Assembly (NCBI RefSeq): GCF_003807585.1
Contig: NZ_RMBX01000003.1
Coordinates: 186,001 to 250,000 of the forward strand
Direction of reading: 5' to 3'
Origin: Chitinophaga barathri
GTDB taxonomy: Bacteria; Bacteroidota; Bacteroidia; Chitinophagales; Chitinophagaceae
Length of the DNA stretch: 64,000 bases
The number at the start of each line of letters is the position of its first letter. Within the stretch, counting starts at the first letter, position 1. The notes below the pieces were generated by a model, which saw only the letters and a list, made by a program, of their open reading frames with translations, searched no databases and was not told the DNA's origin. Position numbers and translations under genes: made by a program. Positions 35,333-43,197 of the stretch are shown here, piece after piece.

Positions 35333-36097
35333 TCACTCCGCGATGATCACCTTCACCCCTCTTTCGGTCAGCATTTTAACCGTATCGGCATTGATAAGAT
35401 TGTCCGTAATGATATAATCCACCTGTTCGAGGCTGCAGATGCGGCCGATGCCCCGGCGGTCGAATTTGGAGCTGTCTGCCATCACCACCACCGTCTGCGC
35501 AAGGCTGATCATTTTCATGTTCAGGCTGGCTTCCGCAAGATTCGTGATAGAAAGGCCGAATTCCGGGTCTATGCCGTCCACCCCTACAAAGAGTACCCCG
35601 CAGGAGATATCGTCCAGCAAACGCTCTGCAAACGAGCCTGCTGCGGCAGATGAACTCTGGTGTATAAGCCCGCCGATCTGGAGCACGTCTATATGCGGAC
35701 GGTTGCACAGCTCCAGCGCTACCTTCAGTGCGGGGGTGATCACCGTAAGGTGTTTGTTCGGGTGCAGTACGCGGGTAAGCTCAAAAACCGTGGTACCGGA
35801 GCCGATAATAATGGAATCGTTGTGCCCGATGAGCTCCACGGCCGCTTTGGCGATCCGCTTTTTCTCCTCCATTTTAATGAACTCCTTTTCATTGATAGGG
35901 CGCTCAATGGTATAGGGGTTCTGGGTGCTGCCACCGCCTTTGGTACGGTACAGGAGCTTTTTTTCTTCCAGCAGCTTCAGATCTTTCCGGATAGTAACCC
36001 CCGAAACCTGCAGGGAATCACTCAGCTCCTGTATATCCACCTTTCCGTTCTCCTGCAGCTTCTGCAGGATCAATTGGTGCCTCTCTGTAATATTCAT
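35333..36097 (-). CDS. DeoR/GlpR family transcriptional regulator
   Basis: A 254-residue protein. The N-terminal winged helix-turn-helix (ERHQLILQKLQENGKVDIQE, LSDSLQVSGVTIRKDLKLLE) is followed by a sugar-phosphate-sensing domain of the DeoR type (AKAAVELIGHNDSIIIGSGTTVFEL, GGLIHQSSSAAAGSFAE, VVMADSSKFDRRGIGRI). Such proteins repress sugar catabolic operons until a phosphorylated intermediate binds. It diverges from the six-gene operon at 36319, its likely target; related AT-rich boxes lie near both starts. Confidence 0.94.
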   Translation of the reverse strand: MNITERHQLILQKLQENGKVDIQELSDSLQVSGVTIRKDLKLLEEKKLLYRTKGGGSTQNPYTIERPINEKEFIKMEEKKRIAKAAVELIGHNDSIIIGSGTTVFELTRVLHPNKHLTVITPALKVALELCNRPHIDVLQIGGLIHQSSSAAAGSFAERLLDDISCGVLFVGVDGIDPEFGLSITNLAEASLNMKMISLAQTVVVMADSSKFDRRGIGRICSLEQVDYIITDNLINADTVKMLTERGVKVIIAE

Positions 36098-36103
36098 GTG
36101 GAA

Positions 36104-36124
36104 TTAACTTTACTATTGTTTAAA
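36104..36124. promoter_or_regulatory. Candidate operator box next to the DeoR gene
   Basis: TTAACTTTACTATTGTTTAAA lies seven bases before the DeoR start codon. Its two halves TTAACTTTA and TTGTTTAA occur again at 36233 with wider spacing. It could serve autoregulation. Confidence 0.35.
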
Positions 36125-36232
36125 TACCTTTCATCAAAAGTAGTACTTTATGCCGGAGAACCTATGCCCTGGAAAGCAAAAAACAGCGTTTAAGGCCTTG
36201 GCAGGCAAGTTTAACACTAAATTAATACTGAC

Positions 36233-36267
36233 TTAACTTTAATTAAATTTTGTTTAATAAAGTTTAA
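36233..36267. promoter_or_regulatory. Candidate operator for the 36319 operon
   Basis: TTAACTTTAATTAAA is followed by TTTG and then TTTAATAAAGTTTAA, nearly its inverted copy. The block ends about 50 bases before the MFS start codon and shares half-sites with the box at 36104. TACTTTTA at 36272 resembles a -7 element, so a bound regulator would block the promoter. Confidence 0.4.
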
Positions 36268-36318
36268 TTTCTACTTTTATTTCAGCTTCATTTCATTCCA
36301 CGAATTAACAATTTCAAC

Positions 36319-37578
36319 ATGACCACCTTCGAAAAAGCAGGAATTCCACGCCAGTTATTATGGGGATACATCGGCGTTATGATCTTTATGATGGGCGATG
36401 GGATTGAACAAGGCTGGCTCAGCCCTTACCTCGTAGATCACGGCATGACCGTGCAACAATCCGCAACCTTATTTACCGTTTACGGTATCACCATCGCCAT
36501 CTCCGCCTGGTTTTCCGGTGTGCTCGCGGAAGGCCTTGGCGTAAAACGCACCATGGCCCTGGGCCTCCTCCTCTATTGCCTCGGCACCGTGGGTTTTGTA
36601 GGCTTCGGCATGCCGGAGCTGAACGTACCCGTGATGCTGGCTACTTATGCGCTCCGCGGCTTCGGGTATCCTTTGTTCGCCTACACCTTCCTTGTATGGA
36701 TTGCCTACAGCAGCCCGCAGCAGCAGCTCGGCCGCGCCGTGGGATGGTTCTGGTTCGTATTCACCGGCGGGCTCAATGTACTGGGCGCTTATTATTCCAG
36801 CTGGGCCATTACGGAATTCGGGCACCTCAATACATTATGGACCTCGCTGTTCTGGGCCCTGCTGGGCGCAGTGTTCGCCCTCCTGCTGAACCGCAGCAAG
36901 GCGGAAAGTCAAAGTACCGGCGGGTCTAAAGTGCAGGAACTGGTCAAAGGCCTCACGATCGTAAAGGAAGAACCGAAGGTATTGCTCGGCGGCATCGTGC
37001 GCATCATCAACACCACCGCACAGTTCGCCTTTCCCGTGTTCCTGCCTATGTACATGGCCAGCCACGGCTTCGACACCACGGAGTGGCTCACCATCTGGGG
37101 CACCATCTTCACCTCGAACATCATCTTTAACCTCATCTTCGGTTTTGTAGGCGACCGCTTCGGCTGGCGCAATACCATTATGTGGTTCGGCGGCGTGGGC
37201 TGTGCACTCAGCACCCTGTTGTTTTATTACGCCCCGCAGATCTGGCCGGACAGCTATTGGATGGTGATGAGCGCGGGCATCCTCTGGGGCGCCCTGCTGG
37301 CAGGTTATGTACCGCTCACGGCGCTCGTGCCCTCACTGGTGAAAAAAGATAAAGGGGCGGCCATGGCCATCCTCAACCTGGGCGCAGGCCTGCCTGTATT
37401 TGTTGGCCCGGCCATCGTGGGCCTGTTCATCGGCGCGGTGGGAGACGAAGGCGTGATCTGGATACTGGCGGTATTGTATGTAATCAGCGCCATCATCACG
37501 AAGTTCATCACGCTGCCGGACAATGCAAAAACCTTACACCACCATACCCAATCCACAGAGAAATTACAAACCATTTAG
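36319..37578 (+). CDS. MFS transporter of the polyol permease (RbtT/DalT/CsbX) type
   Basis: A 419-residue, 12-helix importer. The N-terminal GYIGVMIFMMGDGIEQGWLS and LRGFGYPLFAYTFLVWIAY stretches are characteristic of the RbtT/DalT/CsbX family, whose members take up ribitol, arabitol or related hydroxylated compounds; YoaB of Bacillus subtilis is in the same group. First gene of an operon of six with tiny gaps or overlaps, so it probably imports the substrate that the dehydrogenase and kinases process. Confidence 0.9.
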   Translation: MTTFEKAGIPRQLLWGYIGVMIFMMGDGIEQGWLSPYLVDHGMTVQQSATLFTVYGITIAISAWFSGVLAEGLGVKRTMALGLLLYCLGTVGFVGFGMPELNVPVMLATYALRGFGYPLFAYTFLVWIAYSSPQQQLGRAVGWFWFVFTGGLNVLGAYYSSWAITEFGHLNTLWTSLFWALLGAVFALLLNRSKAESQSTGGSKVQELVKGLTIVKEEPKVLLGGIVRIINTTAQFAFPVFLPMYMASHGFDTTEWLTIWGTIFTSNIIFNLIFGFVGDRFGWRNTIMWFGGVGCALSTLLFYYAPQIWPDSYWMVMSAGILWGALLAGYVPLTALVPSLVKKDKGAAMAILNLGAGLPVFVGPAIVGLFIGAVGDEGVIWILAVLYVISAIITKFITLPDNAKTLHHHTQSTEKLQTI

Positions 37579-37579
37579 C

Positions 37580-38587
37580 ATGAGAATATTGATCACAGCT
37601 CCCTACAACGAGAAAGGGATCAGGGAAATTGAAAAATTGTTTGGAGAGGTCATTTACAGGCCTTGGAAGCCGCATGGCAGGGCTTATTTCGAAAGCGAGC
37701 TGGTAGCCCTGCTGGAAGAATCCGCGGCGGAAGCGCTCATCACGGAGCATGACCACGTAACAGCGAAAGTGATTGAAACCTGCCCGCAACTGCAATTCAT
37801 CGGCGTATGCCGCGGCACGCCGTCGAACGTAGCATTGAGCAAAGCGACGGAACTGGGCATCCCCGTATTTTTTACGCCCGCCCGCAACGCCCAGGCAGTC
37901 GCTGAAATGTTCATCTCCACCGTCATCATGCTGCTGCGCAACACCATCCCTGGCATCAACTGGCTGAAAGGCCGCAACTGGCAGGAAGGCGCGCATGATT
38001 CTTACCTGCATTTCAAAGGCGGCGAACTGGCCGGCAAAACCATCGGCATGGTGGGCTTTGGCGCCATCGGGCAGCTGATCGCGGGCATGGTGCGCAACTA
38101 TCCCTGTGAGATCCGTTTTTATGACCCGTATGTACAGGAGCACGACCCGGCTTATAAACAATGCAGCATCGAAGAGATATTTTCCGAATGTGATATCGTA
38201 TCCGTTCACCTCCCCGTGACGCCGGAAACGACCGGTATGGTAAACAGCGGTCTTTTGAAAAAGATGAAAAAAGACGCCATCTTCGTAAATACGGCACGCG
38301 CGGCGGTGGTGAAGCGGGAAGACCTGCTGGAAGTACTGGAAACAAACGCCATCCGCGGCGCCATCCTGGACGTATTTGACCATGAGCCGCCCGATGAAGT
38401 GGATTACCGCATCATAGACCAGCCGCATGTGATCGCCACGCCGCATATCGCGGGCGCTACATTTGAAGTGGAAGACCACCATGTGGAGATCATGAACAAA
38501 GCGCTCCACGCATGGTTTGCCGAAGGAGATAAAAAAGTCAGGGAACTGGCCAACAGGGACATACTCACAATGCATGTAAATGACTGA
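37580..38587 (+). CDS. D-2-hydroxyacid dehydrogenase family protein
   Basis: A 335-residue NAD(P)-dependent dehydrogenase. The ATG at 37580 is one base after the MFS stop. The nucleotide-binding motif is GMVGFGAIGQ, the conserved Arg is in VNTARAAVV, and DVFDHEPP and the His-containing ATPHIAGAT complete the catalytic set. It is related to phosphoglycerate and glycerate dehydrogenases and corresponds in order to YoaD in the Bacillus yoaBCD set. The last eight bases overlap the kinase gene. Confidence 0.92.
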   Translation: MRILITAPYNEKGIREIEKLFGEVIYRPWKPHGRAYFESELVALLEESAAEALITEHDHVTAKVIETCPQLQFIGVCRGTPSNVALSKATELGIPVFFTPARNAQAVAEMFISTVIMLLRNTIPGINWLKGRNWQEGAHDSYLHFKGGELAGKTIGMVGFGAIGQLIAGMVRNYPCEIRFYDPYVQEHDPAYKQCSIEEIFSECDIVSVHLPVTPETTGMVNSGLLKKMKKDAIFVNTARAAVVKREDLLEVLETNAIRGAILDVFDHEPPDEVDYRIIDQPHVIATPHIAGATFEVEDHHVEIMNKALHAWFAEGDKKVRELANRDILTMHVND

Positions 38588-40025
38588 TCAACACGCTTAT
38601 ATTATAGTGGACATTGGCACGGGAAACGTACGCGTGGCCGCTGCTTCCACCCATGGACAGGTGCTGGGCGTGGCCCGGGAAGACATCCTCTACCACAAAG
38701 ACACACTTTACCCGGACGCCCTGTATTTTGATCCCGCCCAGCTCTGGCAACAGGTGCTGCGCCTCGCGCGGGAAGTGCTCGGGAAAGTACCCGCCGCTTC
38801 CATCAAAGCCGTGACCGCCACCAGCCAACGCGAAGGGATCGTATTGCTGGGCAAGAATGGTGAATCGCTCATCGGCCTGCCAAACATTGACCATCGCGGA
38901 AGAGAATGGGAACACATCATGCAGGACAAAAGCCGCATTTACCAGCTCACCGGACGGTATCCCACCTCGCTGTTCTCCGCCATGAAACTCGTGGGCATCC
39001 GCGAGCGCAGGCCGGACGTATGGGCGCAGACCGCATCCTTCCTCAGCATCAGCAACTGGATAGAATATCAATTCAGCGGCGTGGCCCGTTATGAGCATTC
39101 GCAGGCTTCGGAAACGTTGCTGTACGATGTGGACAGCATGGCCTGGTCCGAAGAACTGTGCGCCGCATTTGACCTGCCCGCTTCCCTCCTGCCGCCCGTC
39201 GCGGCATCCGGCACGGTGCTGGGCAATGTGAGCGTGGAAACGGCCGGCGGGCTGGGCATCCCCGCGGACGCCAAAGTGATCGTGGGCGGCGGCGATACAC
39301 AGCTGGCCATCAAAAGCACCCGCCCCGCCGTGGACGATATGGTGATCGTATCAGGCACCACCACGCCGATCGTAAAACTAACCGGCACATATACACTCGA
39401 TGGTGAGGAAAGAACATGGACCAGCCGAGACATTGAGCCCGGACGGTTTGTATTTGAAGCGAACGCGGGCGTGACGGGCCTCAATTACCAGCGCCTCAAG
39501 GAAATATTTTACCCGAACGAAGGATACGATATCATTGAAAAAGAGCTGGCCGAAAACAAACATACTTTCTGTATGGCTTCGCTGGGCTCGCTGCTGGCGG
39601 ATGAAGAAGTGTCCCTTACAAGGGGCGGCTTCATTTTCCCCGCGCCTGTGTCCCACCTGCTCACGCGTGGCTCGTTCGTATGGGCCACCATCCTGGACAT
39701 AGCCTGCTCTATCGCGAAAAACTACCGTATACTGGCTGAAGTGGCCGGCCATAAGCCGGATTACATCTGGGGTTGCGGCGGCGGCCTTCAAAGCAGGGTA
39801 TTGCGACAGCTCATTGCGAACCTCACCGGCAAAAAGGTGAAGCTGCGGCATGAGTTCCAGCAATCCTCCGCCGTGGGCGGCGCGCTCATCTGCAACCAGG
39901 CTTTACAGCTGGAGGTACAGATGAACGACGATACGGAAACCGTATACCCGCAGGATGAAGAACATTTTGCGGCGCTCTATGCGGAATGGGAGAAAACGCG
40001 GAGTTATTTCCGCAATATGAACTGA
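38580..40025 (+). CDS. FGGY family carbohydrate kinase (YoaC-like)
   Basis: A 481-residue two-domain kinase. The first phosphate-binding motif is IVDIGTGNVRVAA, QREGIVLL lies in the FGGY_N domain, VGGGDTQLA contains the catalytic Asp, and WGCGGGLQSRVLRQLIANLT is the FGGY_C ATP-binding block. It probably phosphorylates a polyol or sugar acid brought in by the MFS protein. It is more like the YoaC/LsrK side of the family than like xylulose kinase; this is judged from gene context and motif texture. Confidence 0.9.
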   Translation: MTDQHAYIIVDIGTGNVRVAAASTHGQVLGVAREDILYHKDTLYPDALYFDPAQLWQQVLRLAREVLGKVPAASIKAVTATSQREGIVLLGKNGESLIGLPNIDHRGREWEHIMQDKSRIYQLTGRYPTSLFSAMKLVGIRERRPDVWAQTASFLSISNWIEYQFSGVARYEHSQASETLLYDVDSMAWSEELCAAFDLPASLLPPVAASGTVLGNVSVETAGGLGIPADAKVIVGGGDTQLAIKSTRPAVDDMVIVSGTTTPIVKLTGTYTLDGEERTWTSRDIEPGRFVFEANAGVTGLNYQRLKEIFYPNEGYDIIEKELAENKHTFCMASLGSLLADEEVSLTRGGFIFPAPVSHLLTRGSFVWATILDIACSIAKNYRILAEVAGHKPDYIWGCGGGLQSRVLRQLIANLTGKKVKLRHEFQQSSAVGGALICNQALQLEVQMNDDTETVYPQDEEHFAALYAEWEKTRSYFRNMN

Positions 40026-40137
40026 CCATCGAACCACCGGGCTTTATACCACGGGCATTTGTAATATGCCCCGCATACAAACTGAACGCCGCGCCACCGG
40101 TATACACCGGCCGGCACAAACGCTGCATTACCGGAAT

Positions 40138-41568
40138 ATGAGCCAAACAAACCACATGCATACTTTTATAGGCCTGGACGTAGGCACACAAGGCGCACGC
40201 GCCGTGCTGGCGGACGCTTCGGGCAATGTACTGGCCTCCGCAGAAGAACACTTCCCGCTCAGTGCGCATTCCCGCGAAGAGCAGTCGCCGGATACCTGGT
40301 GGCTGGCCTGCACCCGCGTGCTGGAGCAGGTACTGGAAAACGGTGCGGCGGCAAACCTGCGCGCTATATCCGTCACCTCCACCTCCGGCACCGTCATCCC
40401 CATCAACAAAAACAATGAACCGCTCCACCCCGCCATCATGTACAGCGACGGCAGGCAGGCGGAAGAAGGGGCCCTCTGCAAAACCACCGCATCCATTTAT
40501 AACCCGGAAGGGTACACGGCCTTCAACACTACCAGCGGCCTGCCCAAAATGCTCTGGTACCTGCGGCAGTTCCCGGAAAAGGCGGGTGACATACACCTGT
40601 TTATCCACGCGGCGGACTATATTATCGGGAAACTTTCAGGGCGATACGACGTCACCGACTTTACCAATGTGTTAAAATCCGGTTACGATGTACGAACGGA
40701 ACGCTGGCCGGGATATATTTGGGAAAAGTTACCGCTCCGCAGGGAGTGGCTACAGGCCGTAGTGCCTTCCGGTACGCCCATCGGACCTGTGACGGCAGAG
40801 ATCAGGGGCCTGGGTAAACAGGTGACCGTAGTAGCGGGCATGACGGACGGATGCGCTTCGCAGATAGCTTCCGGCGCTGTGAGCCCCGGCACCTGGAACA
40901 CTACCATCGGCACCACCCTTGTGATCAAGGGCGTTACACAAAATGCAGTGAAAGACCCACAGGGGCGGCTTTATAACCACCGCCACCCGGAAGGTTTCTG
41001 GATGCCCGGCGGCGCCAGCAATACAGGGGCGGACTGGGTAACCCGGCTGTTTGGCAACGATCTTGCAGCGCTCAATGAAGCCGCGGCAAAGCTCCTTCCC
41101 ACACAGCACCTGTTTTATCCCCTGATGCAGCAGGGCGAACGTTTTCCTTTTATCGCGCCGCAGGCAGAGCGGTTTGAATCACCCGGCCTCACGGACGCGG
41201 AGCGGTTCACCGCCGGAATGGAAGGCGTAGCGTATGTGGAGCGGCTGGCTTACGAAGTAATAGAACAGCTCTCCGGCGAAACAGTAACAGCCGTATACAC
41301 CGCCGGCGGCGCCAGCAACAGCGATGCCTGGCTCACCATCCGGGCAAACGTGCTGAACAGGCCGGTGCATAAAATGAAAGAAGTAACGGGCGCCACCGGC
41401 GCGGCTATACTCGCTGCTTCCGGCACGCACTTTACATCGCTGCGCGAAGCGGCCGCGGCCATGACGCAGATAGAAAAGACCATATCGCCGCAACCCATGC
41501 TGGTTGCAGCCTATGAGAACAATTACCACCGTTTCATCCATGCATTGAAAGAAAAAGGATATGCTTAA
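40138..41568 (+). CDS. FGGY family carbohydrate kinase, second in operon
   Basis: A 476-residue kinase from ATG 40138; ATG 40156 (MHTFIGLDVG) is also possible, and an ATG at 40066 would add an atypical extension. Motifs are GLDVGTQGARAVLAD at the N-terminus, GMTDGCASQIASGA with the catalytic Asp, and VYTAGGASNSDAWLTIRANV in the C-terminal domain. It is only distantly similar to the preceding kinase, so the operon encodes two different sugar or polyol kinases. The 3' end overlaps the histidine phosphatase gene by eight bases. Confidence 0.9.
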   Translation: MSQTNHMHTFIGLDVGTQGARAVLADASGNVLASAEEHFPLSAHSREEQSPDTWWLACTRVLEQVLENGAAANLRAISVTSTSGTVIPINKNNEPLHPAIMYSDGRQAEEGALCKTTASIYNPEGYTAFNTTSGLPKMLWYLRQFPEKAGDIHLFIHAADYIIGKLSGRYDVTDFTNVLKSGYDVRTERWPGYIWEKLPLRREWLQAVVPSGTPIGPVTAEIRGLGKQVTVVAGMTDGCASQIASGAVSPGTWNTTIGTTLVIKGVTQNAVKDPQGRLYNHRHPEGFWMPGGASNTGADWVTRLFGNDLAALNEAAAKLLPTQHLFYPLMQQGERFPFIAPQAERFESPGLTDAERFTAGMEGVAYVERLAYEVIEQLSGETVTAVYTAGGASNSDAWLTIRANVLNRPVHKMKEVTGATGAAILAASGTHFTSLREAAAAMTQIEKTISPQPMLVAAYENNYHRFIHALKEKGYA

Positions 41569-42160
41569 TATTTATTTACTCCGCCACGGACAAACCGCCT
41601 GGAATGCAGATAACAACCGCTATTGCGGCCGCTCGGACATTCCTTTGACCGCCAAAGGCATCCAGCAGGCAGAGCTGGTAAAAGACCAGTTGCAGAGCAT
41701 TACTTTCGACGGGGTGTACTCCTCCCCGCTCGAGCGCGCTTTTATGACGGCCAATATTGCTTCAGGCGTGCACGTGATAAAAGACCAGCGGCTCATCGAA
41801 GCGGATTTCGGCAGCTGGGAAAAGAAAACAAAAGAAGAATTTATCGCGGAGAATGCGCAGCTCTGGAACAACTGGATGAACGATCCCTCCGCGCACAAAG
41901 CCGGCGGCACCGGCGAGTCCGGCAAAGAGATCGTCACCCGCGTGGACGCATTTTTTTCCGACATCGCCCGCAAACACCGCAACGGCAATATACTCGTAGC
42001 CGCGCATAACGGCGTGAACAGGCTGTACCTCGCCTACAAGCTGGGGATGCCGTTGAAAAACTACCGGATGCTCGTGCAGGACAACGCCGCCATCACCATG
42101 TTCACCATCGACGAACAAGGTGGCCAATTCACCTTACAACACCTGAACTCAAAATTCTGA
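41561..42160 (+). CDS. Histidine phosphatase (phosphoglycerate mutase-like)
   Basis: A 199-residue protein of the branch-2-like phosphoglycerate mutase fold: LRHGQTAWN with the phosphate-accepting His at residue 9, SSPLERAFMTA, EADFGSWEKKTKEEF, and the second His in AAHNGVNR. It removes phosphate from a small molecule such as a sugar phosphate; within this operon it may recycle a phosphorylated intermediate. It overlaps the upstream kinase gene and lies six bases before the GDPD gene. Confidence 0.92.
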   Translation: MLNIYLLRHGQTAWNADNNRYCGRSDIPLTAKGIQQAELVKDQLQSITFDGVYSSPLERAFMTANIASGVHVIKDQRLIEADFGSWEKKTKEEFIAENAQLWNNWMNDPSAHKAGGTGESGKEIVTRVDAFFSDIARKHRNGNILVAAHNGVNRLYLAYKLGMPLKNYRMLVQDNAAITMFTIDEQGGQFTLQHLNSKF

Positions 42161-42166
42161 TCCACG

Positions 42167-43096
42167 ATGAAAAAGATATTCCTCTGCGGCGCCCTGCTCG
42201 GTGGCGCCTTGCTCGCTAATGCACAAAACACTATCAACGTACTGAACATCAAAAGCGCCAAAGACCTGCGCGGCTTTTTTGCCTGGACCGGCAAGGACAT
42301 GCCTTTCATCAGCGGCCACCGCGGCGGGGTGAACAAAGGTTTTCCCGAAAACAGTATCGAAGCCTTTGAGAACACGCTGCGCCATACACCCGCCACGTTC
42401 GAGATAGACCCGAGGCTTACCAAAGACAGCGCCATCGTGCTGATGCACGACGCCACCCTGGAGCGCACCACCACCGGCAAAGGCAAAGTAGGCGATTACA
42501 CCCTCGCCGAACTGAAACAACTGTACCTCAAAGACGTGGAAGGCAAGGTGACCAGCTTCCGCATTCCCACCCTGGAAGAAGCCATCCGGTGGGCGAAAGG
42601 CAAAACCGTGCTGATACTGGATAAAAAAGACGTGCCTTTTGAAATGACCGCCGCCATCATCAAAAAACATAAAGCGGAAAGCCATGTGATGGTGACCGTA
42701 CACAGCGCCAAAGAAGCGAAATGGTACCACGACCGCAATCCCGAGATCGTGTTTGAAGCCTTTGTAAAAACGCAGCAGGCGCTGGAAGAATACGAAGCGG
42801 CGAACATCCCCTGGACGCACATCATGGCGTACGTGGGCCCGGACAACAAACCGGAGCTGGCCCCGCTGTATGCGAACCTGAACAAACGCGGCGTGATGTG
42901 TATGATATCCACCGCGCCTACTTACGACAAACTGCCGGGCGCCGAAGAAAGAGCCGCCGCCTATAGATCCATCATCGAAAAAGGCGCGAGCCTGATTGAA
43001 GCGGACCGGTCCATAGAAGCGGCGGACGCCATTGCTTCGCTGGTGCCGGCGGAGAGTCCGAAGAAAAAGTTTTTTGGTAAAAAAGCGATAAAGTAA
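42167..43096 (+). CDS. Secreted glycerophosphodiester phosphodiesterase family protein
   Basis: A 309-residue protein with a signal peptide (IFLCGALLGGALLANA, cleavage near residue 20). The catalytic pattern HRGGVNKGFPENSIEAF, FEIDPRLTKDSAIVLMHD (Glu, Asp and the second His) is that of the GDPD family, which splits glycerophosphodiesters into glycerol 3-phosphate and an alcohol. As the last gene of the operon it could release the polyol or glycerol compound that the importer then takes up. A Lys-rich tail ends the protein. A strong terminator follows. Confidence 0.92.
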   Translation: MKKIFLCGALLGGALLANAQNTINVLNIKSAKDLRGFFAWTGKDMPFISGHRGGVNKGFPENSIEAFENTLRHTPATFEIDPRLTKDSAIVLMHDATLERTTTGKGKVGDYTLAELKQLYLKDVEGKVTSFRIPTLEEAIRWAKGKTVLILDKKDVPFEMTAAIIKKHKAESHVMVTVHSAKEAKWYHDRNPEIVFEAFVKTQQALEEYEAANIPWTHIMAYVGPDNKPELAPLYANLNKRGVMCMISTAPTYDKLPGAEERAAAYRSIIEKGASLIEADRSIEAADAIASLVPAESPKKKFFGKKAIK

Positions 43097-43131
43097 CCCC
43101 TGTACCTGTGACTGAGTATCGTCAAATGAGC

Positions 43132-43162
43132 GGCCGGCCCTGAACAGGGCCGGCCTTTTTTA
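43132..43162 (+). terminator. Terminator of the 36319-43096 operon
   Basis: GGCCGGCCC, a TGAACA loop and GGGCCGGCC form a nine-base GC stem followed by TTTTTTATT. Confidence 0.9.
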
Positions 43163-43197
43163 TTCGTTATGGTTCATCCAAAAAATCTGATCTGTAG

